DNA from: Agrococcus jenensis
GTDB lineage: Bacteria; Actinomycetota; Actinomycetes; Actinomycetales; Microbacteriaceae
Assembly: GCF_003752465.1 (NCBI RefSeq)
Contig: NZ_RKHJ01000001.1
Location: 930,001-994,000, forward strand
Direction: 5' to 3'
Length of the DNA stretch: 64,000 bases
Made by a program: the position numbers and the translations under genes. Below the pieces are notes generated by a model. That model searched no databases and was not told the origin of the DNA. It worked only from the letters and a program-made list of their open reading frames with translations. Position 1 is the stretch's first letter. Each line of letters opens with the position of its first letter. Below, one piece after another: positions 56,313-64,000 of this stretch.

Positions 56313-57716
56313 TCAGCCGGCGAGCGTGCGCACGACGAGCGCGAGCGACGAGCGCTCGCCGACGTTGCCGGCGAAGACGACGTAGGGGATGCCGACGGCG
56401 GGCCCAACCTGCGGCTGCCACAGCGAGACGATGCCGGGCAGCATCGGGCCGACCACCTCGGCGCGGCGGATCTGCAGCGCCTCCGAGGCGACGTCGCTCG
56501 AGGTGATGCCGCCCTTCGCGATGACGAAGCGCGGGGGCGCCGCCTCGAGCACCCGGGCGACGAGCTCGACGAGCCCCGACGACACGCGTCGGGCGATGTC
56601 GAGGCTCTCGGCGCCGTCGCGGCCCGTGACGAGCTCGCGGCTCGTGTGCACGATGACGGTGCCTGCGGCGATCGCGTGCGCGACCGCATCCGCGCGCTCC
56701 GTCAGGTGCGCCTCGCGGCGCTCGTCGATGAGCGAGCGCACGTCGAGCTCGATCGTCACGGTGTCGGGGCGGTCGGCGCGGAGCGCCTCGAGCTGCGCGG
56801 TCGTGAGCGGCACGTGGCTGCCGACGACCACGAGGCCGCCGCGCTCGTGGACCATCTCGATGCGGTCGGCGGTGACGGGCGCGGCGATCTCCTGGCCGAT
56901 GTGGGCGCGCAGGTAGGGCGGGCCGATGCGGAGGAGCGTCGTGACGCCCTCCTTGTCGAGGGCGTGGAGCGCGAGCGCGACCTGGCGCATGTCGTGCTCG
57001 TCGACGGCGTCGACCGCGACGACCGTGCCGGCCGGCAGCGCCCGGAGGAAGTCGGTGACCGCAGCGGTGCCGGCGCGGATCACGCCGAGCGTCAGGGCGG
57101 CGACGTCATCGCGGCGGATGCGCCCGCCGGTCTTCTCCTCCACCCAGTCGCGCAGGTCGGACGAGGCGTAGCCGAACGTCGCGTCGGCCGCGAAGGCGGT
57201 CTCCCCCACCGGCGTCGCCTCGCCGTCGACCACCCAGTAGTGGACGGCGTCGACGGTGATGCGGCCCGCATCCGGGAACGCGGGCACAAGCATGGTGAGG
57301 TGCGGGGCGGCACCCGCGTGCTCGGCAGCGGCGGCGCTCAGCACAGCGGTCTCGAGCGGGAAGTGGCCGCGGAGCGTCGAGTCGCTGCGGCTGACGAAGG
57401 ACACGCGCTTGCCCGCGCGGGCCGCTGCGGCGACCGCGACCGCCACCACCTCGCGGTTGCGCGCGGCGGCATCGTCCTCGCCGAGCGAGCGCGTGTTCGT
57501 CAGCACGTAGACGGCGGGGGCGGACTGCGCGAGCGCCCAGTCGAGGTCCTCGGCCTCCCAGCGGGTGAGCACCGGGAGCCCGGCGACGGACTGCGTGCCG
57601 GTCGGGTCGTCGTCGAGGACGACGAAGACGAGGTCGTCGCTGCGCGCGGCGGCCACATCGGCCGCTGCGACCTCGATCGGTGCCGGCGCGGTGGCCAGCA
57701 GCTCGCTCAGCTGCAC
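56313..57716 (-). CDS. Four-carbon acid sugar kinase family protein, OtnK-like (DUF1537)
   Basis: This 467-residue kinase has the family's N-terminal VVLDDDPTGTQSVAGLPVLT and KRVSFVSRSDSTLRGHFPLE. The C-terminal nucleotide-binding domain shows LVVVGSHVPLTTAQLEAL and FVIAKGGITSSDVASEAL. OtnK phosphorylates 3-oxo-tetronates after the dehydrogenase step. The GTG at 57716 was chosen because AAGGGAG lies 6 bases before it. It sits between a GntR regulator and the dehydrogenase. The aldolase/isomerase steps (OtnC, OtnI) are not in the window. Confidence 0.85.
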   Translation of the reverse strand: MQLSELLATAPAPIEVAAADVAAARSDDLVFVVLDDDPTGTQSVAGLPVLTRWEAEDLDWALAQSAPAVYVLTNTRSLGEDDAAARNREVVAVAVAAAARAGKRVSFVSRSDSTLRGHFPLETAVLSAAAAEHAGAAPHLTMLVPAFPDAGRITVDAVHYWVVDGEATPVGETAFAADATFGYASSDLRDWVEEKTGGRIRRDDVAALTLGVIRAGTAAVTDFLRALPAGTVVAVDAVDEHDMRQVALALHALDKEGVTTLLRIGPPYLRAHIGQEIAAPVTADRIEMVHERGGLVVVGSHVPLTTAQLEALRADRPDTVTIELDVRSLIDERREAHLTERADAVAHAIAAGTVIVHTSRELVTGRDGAESLDIARRVSSGLVELVARVLEAAPPRFVIAKGGITSSDVASEALQIRRAEVVGPMLPGIVSLWQPQVGPAVGIPYVVFAGNVGERSSLALVVRTLAG

Positions 57717-57774
57717 GAGAACTCCCTTGTTCGCGGGGACCACGGCGCGAGGCGGTGCGCGCGGTCGGATCAGA

Positions 57775-57783
57775 TATCAGACA
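57775..57783. promoter_or_regulatory. Putative GntR operator before the kinase gene
   Basis: TATCAGACA lies in the 104-base regulator-kinase gap, 59 bases before the kinase start. It differs by one base from the palindrome TGTCAGACA found before the regulator gene, and the shared context is TCAGACATC. Confidence 0.5.
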
Positions 57784-57820
57784 TCTTCGAGCGGTGTGCG
57801 CCGGATGTCAAGACGCGGTC

Positions 57821-58519
57821 TCAGTCGAGGACGAGGGCGATGAGGTCGTCGCGCGTCTGCATCATGTGCGTCCACATGGCATCCCTCGCCGCGACCGGCA
57901 CGCCCGCGCGGATGGCCTCGAGCAGCTTGCCGTGCTGGGCGATGGCATGCTCGCGGATCTCGGCCACCGCGCTCGTCTCCCCGCGGGTCTCCGCGAGCAT
58001 CGAGGTGAGCGGCAGCATCGCCGCGATGAGGATGCGGTTCTCGGCCGCGTGCAGGATCGTCTCGTGGAACTCGAGGTCGGCCGCGACGAACGCGTCGACC
58101 TCGTCCGCCTCGTGGTGCGCGACCATCCGCTGCAGCGACGACTCGAGCGCGTCGAGGTGCTCGGCCGTGCGGCGCTCGGCGGCGAGCTGCGCCGCGCCGG
58201 TCTCGATCATCACCCGCACCTCGAGCAGCTCGAGCGATGACCGCCGGCGCTGCCCGGCGCTGCGGGCGTGGCGCACCACCGCATCCATGCCGGTCCACTC
58301 CGAGACCGGGGCGATGCGATGCCGGCTGCCGGGCACCTGCACGATGACACCCTGGGCCTGCAGCAGGCGCACGGCCTCGCGCAGCGTGAGGCGCGAGACG
58401 CCGAACTCCGTGGCGAGCTGGCCCTCGGGCGGCAGCTGCTCGCCCGCGGTCAGCGTCCCGTCGATGATGGCGTCGAGCAGCTGGTCGACGGCGTCATGGG
58501 TGCGCGAAGGCCTGGGCAT
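57821..58519 (-). CDS. GntR/FadR-family transcriptional regulator
   Basis: This 232-residue regulator has a winged helix-turn-helix (LPPEGQLATEFGVSRLTLREAVRLLQAQG, residues ~30-58) and a C-terminal FCD ligand domain. The metal/ligand-type residues of the FCD domain are visible: DLEFHETILHAAENRIL and ...REHAIAQHGKLLEAIRAG. GAGGAGCG precedes the ATG at 58519. A TGTCTGACA palindrome before its own gene and a near copy before the kinase gene suggest it represses the cassette and itself, with a sugar acid as inducer. Confidence 0.88.
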   Translation of the reverse strand: MPRPSRTHDAVDQLLDAIIDGTLTAGEQLPPEGQLATEFGVSRLTLREAVRLLQAQGVIVQVPGSRHRIAPVSEWTGMDAVVRHARSAGQRRRSSLELLEVRVMIETGAAQLAAERRTAEHLDALESSLQRMVAHHEADEVDAFVAADLEFHETILHAAENRILIAAMLPLTSMLAETRGETSAVAEIREHAIAQHGKLLEAIRAGVPVAARDAMWTHMMQTRDDLIALVLD

Positions 58520-58539
58520 CGCTCCTCCTCGAGCTCGGA

Positions 58540-58548
58540 TGTCTGACA
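58540..58548. promoter_or_regulatory. Putative GntR operator before the regulator gene
   Basis: TGTCTGACA is a palindrome around a central base and lies 21 bases before the regulator ATG. FadR-type regulators bind short palindromes of this TNGTC-N-GACNA-like form. Confidence 0.5.
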
Positions 58549-58558
58549 CCTTATCCGG

Positions 58559-59053
58559 CTAGCCCCAGGTGTCTCGCGGCCCCCGCCCGGGCACGGAGCG
58601 GCGGCCCCTCGAGAAGCTCGGCACGCTCGGCCCCACGAACTCGACGCGCTGCAGGCCGCAGTCCGGGAAGCGGGCGAGGATGCGGGTCGTCGTCTCGGCG
58701 CGCAGGATCCGCATCTGCTGCGTCCAGGCCGTCGAGGCGCAGCGCACGGTGAGCACGCCCTCGTCGAACGACACCGGCTCGGTGCGATCCGCGTTCTCCT
58801 CCCCCACGAGCTCGCCCCAGTGGGCGATCACGTCGGCGCGTGCGAGCGTCGCGGTCCAGCCCCGGTCGTCGGCGAAGCCGACGAGCACGTCGCCGAGCGC
58901 GCGCGGGTCGCGACCCTTGCCGAACGGCACGGATGCGCCGGGCTCGCGGCGGGAGCGCCGGCGGCCGTCGCGCGTGACCATCTCGGGGTCGCCGAGCTTG
59001 GCCTTGAGCCGCAGCCAGACCCGCTCCGGCTCGGTCGCCGCGAGCTCACGCAT
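58559..59053 (-). CDS. dciA: DciA-like DUF721 protein, replicative helicase loading factor
   Basis: This 164-residue protein has a basic N-terminal region and the DUF721 core: ALGDVLVGFADDRGW, VIAHWGELVGEENADRTEP, GVLTVRCASTAWTQQMRIL and LARFPDCGLQRVEFVGP. DciA acts in loading the replicative helicase DnaB in bacteria that lack DnaC. The ATG at 59053 overlaps the recF stop by 8 bases, so they are coupled. In relatives gyrB follows; here a GntR gene comes first. Confidence 0.87.
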   Translation of the reverse strand: MRELAATEPERVWLRLKAKLGDPEMVTRDGRRRSRREPGASVPFGKGRDPRALGDVLVGFADDRGWTATLARADVIAHWGELVGEENADRTEPVSFDEGVLTVRCASTAWTQQMRILRAETTTRILARFPDCGLQRVEFVGPSVPSFSRGRRSVPGRGPRDTWG

Positions 59054-60140
59054 CGTCGACCACCTCGCCGCCGACGATCCGGATGCGGTGGTCGCGCAGC
59101 GCATCCGGCACGTCGTCCTCGACGGCCGCGGTGATGAGCACCTGCTCGAAGCCTCCCGCCGCTTCCGCCAGCCGCTGCCGGCGACCGGCGTCGAGCTCGG
59201 CGAACACGTCGTCGAGGATCATCACCGGGTCGCCGCCCGACCCGTCGCGCAGCAGCTCCGCGGAGGCGAGCTTGAGCGCGAGGGCGAACGACCAGGACTC
59301 CCCGTGGCTCGCGTAGTGCCGTGCGAGCAGGTCGTTGAGGTGCAGCTCGAGGTCGTCGCGGTGCGGCCCGACGAGGCTCACGCCGCGGTCGAGCTCGTCG
59401 CGCCGGCGCTCGGCGAGCAGCGCGCGGAAGGCATCCGCGTCGTCCGGCACGTTCGTGACGAGGGCGATCCTCGCCGCGTGCTCATCCCCCGCGACCAGCC
59501 GGTATGACGCATCGACGTGCGGCGCGAGGTCGGCGACGAGCGCGCGGCGGGTGCGCGTGACCTCGAGCCCCAGCTCGATGAGCCTGCCGTCCCACACCTC
59601 GAGCGTGGTGAGGTCGTCGGGGCGCAGCCGTGCGGCACGGGCGCTCTTCAGCAGGGAGTTGCGCTGCTTCAGCACGCGGTCGAGGTCGCTGTGGACGCCC
59701 GCGAGCCGCGGCGCGCGCATCACCGCGAGCTCGTCGAGGAACCGCCGCCGGCCAGAGGGGTCGGCGCGCACGAGCTGCAGGTCCTCGGGGCTGAAGAGCA
59801 CCGCCTGCAGGTAGCGAGGCAGGTCGCGGATGCGCACGTTCTGCCCGTTCGCCTGCGCGCGGTTGGCGCCGCGCGCGTTGAGCTCGACGTCGAGCTGGAA
59901 GGCTCGCTCGTCGTTCGTGACCGAGCAGCGCACGATCGCGCGCTGCTCCCCCGCACGGATGAGCGCGACGTCGGTCGGCACCCGGTGGCTCGAGCCGGTC
60001 GCGATCCACACGAGCGACTCGACCATGTTGGTCTTGCCCTGGCCGTTGCGCCCGACCAGCAGGTTCGCGCCGGACTCGAACACGACGTCCGCCGCCCGAT
60101 AGTTGCGGAAGTCGGTCAGCGCGAGTCGGCTGACGCGCAC
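59046..60140 (-). CDS. recF: DNA replication and repair protein RecF
   Basis: This 364-residue SMC-like ATPase has RLALTDFRNYRAADVVF at the start, Walker A LLVGRNGQGKTNMVES (~26-41), the signature region in LKLASAELLRDGSGG and Walker B MILDDVFAELDAGRR. It helps load RecA at gaps in single-stranded DNA. The GTG start at 60140 directly follows the gnd stop codon, and its own stop lies inside the dciA start. Confidence 0.95.
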   Translation of the reverse strand: MRVSRLALTDFRNYRAADVVFESGANLLVGRNGQGKTNMVESLVWIATGSSHRVPTDVALIRAGEQRAIVRCSVTNDERAFQLDVELNARGANRAQANGQNVRIRDLPRYLQAVLFSPEDLQLVRADPSGRRRFLDELAVMRAPRLAGVHSDLDRVLKQRNSLLKSARAARLRPDDLTTLEVWDGRLIELGLEVTRTRRALVADLAPHVDASYRLVAGDEHAARIALVTNVPDDADAFRALLAERRRDELDRGVSLVGPHRDDLELHLNDLLARHYASHGESWSFALALKLASAELLRDGSGGDPVMILDDVFAELDAGRRQRLAEAAGGFEQVLITAAVEDDVPDALRDHRIRIVGGEVVDDA

Positions 60141-61025
60141 CTAGGCCTTCTTGACCGCGTGGCCGCCGAACTGGTTGCGCAGCGCGGCCACGGCCTTCAT
60201 GGCCGGGCTGTCGTCCTGGCGCGACTCGAAGCGGGCGAAGAGCGACGCCGAGATCGCGGGCATCGGCACCGCGTTGGCGATCGCCTCCTCCACGGTCCAG
60301 CGTCCCTCGCCGGAGTCGTCGACGTAGCCCTCGATCTCGGACAGGTCGTCGTCCTCGTCGAGCGCGCGCACCATGAGGTCGAGCAGCCAGGAGCGCACGA
60401 CGGTGCCGCGCTGCCAGGCCTTGAAGCTGCCGGCGACGTCGTGCACGAGCTCCTTGCGCTCGAGCAGCTCGAAGCCCTCGGCGTACGCCTGCATGAGGCC
60501 GTACTCGATGCCGTTGTGCACCATCTTCACGTAGTGGCCTGCGCCCGTCGGGCCGGCGTGCACGTAGCCCTCCTCGCGCGGTCCCTCGGGGCGCAGCGCG
60601 TCGAAGACCGGCAGCAGCGAGTCGACGTCGGCCTTCTCTCCGCCGACCATGAGGCCGTAGCCGTTCTCGAGGCCCCAGACGCCGCCGGAGACGCCGACGT
60701 CGACGAAGCGGATGCCCCGCTCGCCGAGCTGGGCGGCGTGCCGCTCGTCCTCGGTGAAGCGGGAGTTGCCGCCGTCGATCACCAGGTCGCCCGCCTCGAG
60801 CTTCTCGCCGAGCTCGGTGACCACGGCATCCGTGATCTCGCCGGCGGGCACCATCACCCACACGACGCGCGGCGTCGGCAGGGCGGCGATGAGCGCGTCG
60901 ACGCTCTCGACGTCGGTGACCTCGGGGTTGCGGTCGAAGCCGGTCACCTCGATGCCGGCGGCGCGCAGGCGGGTGCGCATGTTGCCGCCCATCTTGCCGA
61001 GCCCGATCAGGCCGATGTGCGTCAT
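60141..61025 (-). CDS. gnd: 6-phosphogluconate dehydrogenase (decarboxylating), short form
   Basis: This 294-residue enzyme converts 6-phosphogluconate to ribulose-5-phosphate and CO2. It has the NAD(P) start IGLIGLGKMGGNMRTRLRAAG, DGGNSRFTEDERHA, the substrate motif GVSGGVWGLENGYGLMVGG and the catalytic HYVKMVHNGIEYGLMQAYAEG. The short, ~300-residue NAD-preferring form between dnaN and recF is usual in actinobacteria. GAGGGAGCACC precedes the ATG. Together with zwf it gives the oxidative pentose phosphate route. Confidence 0.94.
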   Translation of the reverse strand: MTHIGLIGLGKMGGNMRTRLRAAGIEVTGFDRNPEVTDVESVDALIAALPTPRVVWVMVPAGEITDAVVTELGEKLEAGDLVIDGGNSRFTEDERHAAQLGERGIRFVDVGVSGGVWGLENGYGLMVGGEKADVDSLLPVFDALRPEGPREEGYVHAGPTGAGHYVKMVHNGIEYGLMQAYAEGFELLERKELVHDVAGSFKAWQRGTVVRSWLLDLMVRALDEDDDLSEIEGYVDDSGEGRWTVEEAIANAVPMPAISASLFARFESRQDDSPAMKAVAALRNQFGGHAVKKA

Positions 61026-61045
61026 GGTGCTCCCTCGCCGGTTCG

Positions 61046-62188
61046 CTAGCGCAGCAGCAGGTTGGGCTGCAGCAGGTACTTGAAGTCGGTGGCCTCGGCG
61101 TCGTCGCGCGAGGTCTGGCCGCGGATGAGCATCGGGCCCGGCTTGTTCGTGTTCTCGGAGTGCGTGAACGCGACGCGCACGAACTCCGAGTGGGTCGCCT
61201 GGATGCCGTCGATGAGCAGCTGCGGCTTGATCGAGAGCACGATCTCGCCGCCCTCGAGCACGGCGTCGATGATCTCGGAGGCCTGCGCCTGCTCGGAGCC
61301 GATCGCCTCGAGCTGCGCCTGGCCGTCGCTGAAGGTGTAGCGGATGGCGGCCTCGGCGTCGAGCACGAGCTGCACGCGCCGGGTGGCGTCGACGAGCTCC
61401 GCCGTGTTCACGACGGCGTGGTGCTCGACCTGCTCCGGGAACAGGCGGCGCACCGGCGGGTAGTTGCCCTTGATGAGCAGGCTCGTCACGGTGCGGTCGG
61501 CGGTCGAGAACGCGATCTGCTGGCGCTCGCCGGCCTCGCTCATCGTGATCTCGATGCGGTCGGCGCCGCCGAACGTGCGGCCGACCTCGGTGAGGGTGCG
61601 AGCCGGCACGAGCGACGTGAGCGCATCGGTCTGGTCGCCGGCGTCCCACGGGATGCTGCGCACCGAGACGCGGTAGCGGTCGGTGGCGATGAGCGTGAGC
61701 ACGTTGTCGGCGGCCTCGAGCTGCACGCCCGTGATGACCGGCGTGACGTCCTCGCGCGATGCCGAGATCGCGACCTGCGCGATGGCCTCGGCGAAGGCCT
61801 TGCCCTCGACGACGCCGGTGCGGCCCTCGACGGTCGGCACGGTCGGGTACTCCTCGAGCGGCATCTTCGCGAGCGAGAAGTTGGCGTTGCCGCAGCGGAT
61901 CGAGACCTTCTGGCCGTCGTCCTCGATGCGGACCTCGCGCTGCGGCAGCTTCGCCGCGATGTCGCTCATCATCTTGCCGGAGACGAGCACCACGCCCTCG
62001 GTGTCGACATCCGCCTGCACCGAGGTGCGGGCCGAGGACTCGAAGTCGAAGGACGAGAAGACGACGCCGTCGGGCGTGGCCTCGATGCGGACACCGCTGA
62101 GGATCGGCATCGTGGGCCGCTGCGGCAGCAGCTTCACGGCGAACGACACGGCGTCGCTGAAGACATCACGATTGATGACGAACTTCAC
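61046..62188 (-). CDS. dnaN: DNA polymerase III beta subunit (sliding clamp)
   Basis: This 380-residue protein forms the ring that keeps the polymerase on DNA. Characteristic parts are VKFVINRDVFSDAVSFAVK at the start, RPTMPILSGVRIEA, the second-domain ATDRYRVSVRSIPW and the C-terminal KYLLQPNLLLR. The GTG at 62188 is preceded by AAGGAGGATGC, a near-ideal ribosome site; upstream in-frame codons have no such site. It follows the origin region and precedes gnd. Confidence 0.96.
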   Translation of the reverse strand: MKFVINRDVFSDAVSFAVKLLPQRPTMPILSGVRIEATPDGVVFSSFDFESSARTSVQADVDTEGVVLVSGKMMSDIAAKLPQREVRIEDDGQKVSIRCGNANFSLAKMPLEEYPTVPTVEGRTGVVEGKAFAEAIAQVAISASREDVTPVITGVQLEAADNVLTLIATDRYRVSVRSIPWDAGDQTDALTSLVPARTLTEVGRTFGGADRIEITMSEAGERQQIAFSTADRTVTSLLIKGNYPPVRRLFPEQVEHHAVVNTAELVDATRRVQLVLDAEAAIRYTFSDGQAQLEAIGSEQAQASEIIDAVLEGGEIVLSIKPQLLIDGIQATHSEFVRVAFTHSENTNKPGPMLIRGQTSRDDAEATDFKYLLQPNLLLR

Positions 62189-62378
62189 TCGGCATCCTCC
62201 TTCGGTTGCTCGTGGCCCTGCTGGGCAGAGGCCGCACGGCAGGGCGTGCACGGCGGTGTCGATTCTGGCACAGGCTCGTCATCCGCAGACCGCGGTCCCG
62301 CACCGGTCCGACGCTCATGGTTGGTGACTCGCCGGATCTCATCTCAAGAACTCTGTCATTCATAACCCCTGTGGGTTC

Positions 62379-62547
62379 TGTGGATCGCTCACCTCCTCGC
62401 CGGTCCTGGATTGGGAACTACAACGTTGGAAGATGTTGAGCCGCTGTTGACGGGCGTCCACAGATCGGTGGACTCGGAGGCGGCGCCTCGGGCCGCCGTC
62501 CACAGCTCGAGGCCTGGTTCTCCACAGGCTCGCCGTGGCCGTCCACA
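62379..62547. promoter_or_regulatory. Cluster of degenerate DnaA boxes
   Basis: Compared with TTATCCACA/TTGTCCACA I find TGTGGATCG (62379-62387, minus strand), GCGTCCACA (62454-62462), CCGTCCACA (62496-62504), TTCTCCACA (62518-62526, one mismatch) and CCGTCCACA (62539-62547). All keep the TCCACA or TCCAC core. The first two positions are GC-shifted in most, as in other high-GC actinobacteria. Confidence 0.65.
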
Positions 62548-62625
62548 CCCGAACCACATGAAGTGCACGTTGAGGGTTGCGTGCGGAGCGCGCAAGGAGG
62601 AACGACTTCTGCGTGCAGCACGCAA

Positions 62626-62666
62626 GGTCGAGTAGCAGCCGGCGAAGCCGGCCGCGTACCGAGACC
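62626..62666. repeat. Dispersed palindromic repeat, copy B (inverted)
   Basis: The 41-base element GGTCGAGTAGCAGCCGGCGA to GGCCGCGTACCGAGACC is the reverse orientation of copies A and C. The inner arms GCCGGC and GCCGGC can pair around GAA. Confidence 0.7.
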
Positions 62667-62727
62667 TCACCGCTGAACCGTGCTCGAGCAGCCACAGCGG
62701 ACAGCGCTCCCCGCGGTCGACGGAAGA

Positions 62728-62766
62728 GATCTCGATGCGCGCGGCCTCCGGCCGTGCTCCTCGATC
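62728..62766. repeat. Dispersed palindromic repeat, diverged copy D
   Basis: The 39-base element runs from GATCTCGATGCGCGCGGCC to GGCCGTGCTCCTCGATC. It aligns along its length with copy A (CTCGATACGCGCGGC...GCCGTGCTACTCGA) with a few changes, and keeps the CTCGAT start and CTCGA end. Confidence 0.55.
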
Positions 62767-62789
62767 AGCATGTGGGGCCGAGCCCGACG

Positions 62790-62829
62790 GGTCTCGATAC
62801 GCGGCCGGGAAGCCGGCTGCTACTCGACC
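62790..62829. repeat. Dispersed palindromic repeat, copy C (adjacent to dnaA stop)
   Basis: The 40-base element starts GGTCTCGATACGCGGCCGG and ends AGCCGGCTGCTACTCGACC. The inner GCGGCCGG and CCGGCTGC arms form a hairpin around GAAG. It ends 1 base before the dnaA stop codon, in the same orientation as copy A relative to gyrB. Confidence 0.7.
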
Positions 62830-62830
62830 G

Positions 62831-64000
62831 TCAACGTTGCTGCTGCCGGATCCTCGACGTGAGCTCCGTCACCTGCGTGTAGACCGACCGGCGCTCCTGG
62901 ATGAGCTTCTCGATCTTCTTGTTCGCGTACATGACGGTGGTGTGATCGCGGTTGCCGAACAGCTGCCCGATCTTCGGCAGCGACATGCTCGTCATCTCGC
63001 GGCACAGGTACATGGCGATCTGCCGCGCGAGCGCGATGGTCTGCGACCGGGATGAGCCGTGCAGATCCTCGACGGTGAGCCGGAAGTAGGCCGCCGTGTG
63101 GCTGATGATGTCGCTCGGCGACACCACCGCCTCCTCGTCGAAGGAGAAGAGGTCCTTGAGCACCGTCTGCGCGAGGTCCATCGTGACCGGCAGGCGGTTG
63201 AGGCTCGCGAACGCGGTGACCCGGATGAGCGTGCCCTCGAGCTCGCGGATGTTCGACTGCACCTTGTCGGCGATGACCGACAGCACCTCCGGCGGGATCT
63301 GGATCCGCTCGGCCTCGGCCTTCTTGCGGAGGATCGCGATGCGGGTCTCGAGGTCGGGAGCGGTGACATCGGTGATGAGGCCCCACTCGAAGCGGCTCAC
63401 CATGCGGGCCTCGAAGCCCTGCAGCAGCTTCGGCGCCACGTCGGAGGTGATGACCACCTGCTTGTTGTGGTCGTGCAGCGTGTTGAAGGTGTGGAAGAAC
63501 GCCTCCTGCGTCGACTCCTTGCCGCGCAGGAACTGGATGTCGTCGATGAGCAGCACGTCGACCTCGCGGTAGCGCTGCTGGAACGACTGGTTCAGGTTGT
63601 TGGCGATCGAGTTGATGAAGTCGTTCGTGAACTCCTCGCTCGACACGTACCGCACCCGGATGCCCGGGTACATGCCCTCGGCGTAGTGGCCGATCGCGTG
63701 GAGGAGGTGCGTCTTGCCGAGGCCCGAGTCACCGTAGATGAAGAGCGGGTTGTACGCCTTGGCCGGCGTCTCGGCGACGGCGAGCGCTGCCGCGTGCGCG
63801 AACCGGTTCGAGCCGCCGATGACGAAGTTGTCGAAGACGTACTTCGGGTTGAGCCGCGAGTCGACGCGCCGGGACGACTGCTCGGACGGCTCGCGCTCGA
63901 ACGACGGGATCGGCGAGACGACGGGCTCGGCGGTGGGATCGTCGATGACGTCCGGCAGCGGCTCCTCGCGCTCGAGCTCGAGGTTGACGACGATCTTGAA
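62831..64000 (-). CDS. dnaA: Chromosomal replication initiator DnaA, C-terminal 389 residues
   Basis: The N-terminus is beyond the window end. Visible parts are an acidic linker (domain II), then domain III with [20 protein letters not shown], Walker [18 protein letters not shown], Walker [13 protein letters not shown] and sensor-region [19 protein letters not shown]. Domain IV carries the DNA-binding [18 protein letters not shown]. The protein binds DnaA boxes and opens the origin. The stop codon is followed directly by a palindromic repeat, and the origin gap separates it from dnaN. The orientation shows that replication from this origin runs leftward through the window. Confidence 0.97.
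   Translation of the reverse strand, partial: FKIVVNLELEREEPLPDVIDDPTAEPVVSPIPSFEREPSEQSSRRVDSRLNPKYVFDNFVIGGSNRFAHAAALAVAETPAKAYNPLFIYGDSGLGKTHLLHAIGHYAEGMYPGIRVRYVSSEEFTNDFINSIANNLNQSFQQRYREVDVLLIDDIQFLRGKESTQEAFFHTFNTLHDHNKQVVITSDVAPKLLQGFEARMVSRFEWGLITDVTAPDLETRIAILRKKAEAERIQIPPEVLSVIADKVQSNIRELEGTLIRVTAFASLNRLPVTMDLAQTVLKDLFSFDEEAVVSPSDIISHTAAYFRLTVEDLHGSSRSQTIALARQIAMYLCREMTSMSLPKIGQLFGNRDHTTVMYANKKIEKLIQERRSVYTQVTELTSRIRQQQR

Larger units (their letters stand above)
62189..62830. other. Replication origin region (oriC) between dnaA and dnaN
   Basis: The 642-base gap between dnaA and dnaN has no gene. The part 62379-62547 carries at least five degenerate DnaA boxes, and the relatively AT-rich stretch about 62341-62440 is the best candidate for unwinding. 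The part 62626-62829 is filled by three copies of a palindromic repeat. The dnaN promoter must lie near 62200-62340, but no clear boxes are seen. Another origin part may lie upstream of dnaA outside the window. Confidence 0.7.

Noticed and set aside
55200..58562. A 1120-codon plus-strand frame across the gyrB-gntR region
   Set aside because: The opposite strand holds complete dehydrogenase, kinase and regulator genes with motifs; the plus frame has low-complexity composition.

Overview
The window is high-GC DNA of about 70% with mostly NTG starts, many 4-bp ATGA/GTGA overlaps and leaderless promoters. Its content points to an actinobacterium of the family Microbacteriaceae: the dnaA-dnaN-gnd-recF-dciA-gyrB-gyrA order, the fhaA-fhaB-pstP-rodA-pbpA-pknA-pknB cluster, crgA with a class E sortase, and tRNA-Ile(GAT)/tRNA-Ala(TGC). 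Agrococcus-like relatives are my guess; nothing here fixes the genus. The sequence runs towards the replication origin, which lies near the right end (dnaA-dnaN gap, 62.2-62.8 kb). Replication-cluster genes are therefore on the minus strand.

Left end (1-2.1 kb): the N-terminal part of a DUF4041 protein and a coiled-coil partner gene broken by an in-frame TAG. 2.4-7.7 kb: a sugar ABC importer (binding protein and two permeases) divergent from a LacI repressor, with two identical perfect operators. 7.6-12.8 kb: an AztABCD-type zinc importer, split by a divergent promoter with a Zur-like box and carrying two beta-propeller AztD-like lipoproteins. 12.9-23.9 kb: trehalose synthase, RDD protein, Pit phosphate transporter, GPP34 protein, pirin, NERD protein, HhH-GPD repair protein, and a secreted DUF11-type surface protein with an internal duplication.

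23.9-32.1 kb: glucose-6-phosphate dehydrogenase, DUF3159 protein, a protein-isoaspartate methyltransferase preceded by a nested inverted repeat, and a three-gene cassette (ectoine-hydrolase-like M24, M20 amidohydrolase, ProP-like symporter). A zinc alcohol dehydrogenase and tRNA-Leu(CAG) follow. 32.3-41.3 kb: the cell-division and Ser/Thr phosphorylation operon (two FHA proteins, PP2C phosphatase, RodA/FtsW, PBP, PknA, PknB). 41.3-50.3 kb: amidotransferase, sortase E, crgA, rhomboid protease, cyclophilin, a Nudix protein, a BCCT carrier, a ThrE-type exporter, tRNA-Ala and tRNA-Ile, and a DUF3566 protein.

50.3-64 kb: gyrA and gyrB, then a foreign-looking sugar-acid cassette (GntR, OtnK-like kinase, LtnD-like dehydrogenase) between gyrB and dciA. 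recF, gnd, dnaN, the origin region with degenerate DnaA boxes and several palindromic repeats, and a dnaA gene cut by the window end complete it. The main accessory or unusual items are the broken DUF4041 partner, the M24-M20-symporter cassette, the DnaA-box-like palindromes after crgA, the dispersed 37-41 bp palindromic repeat and the structured element before the methyltransferase gene. No phage, insertion sequence or CRISPR array was seen.
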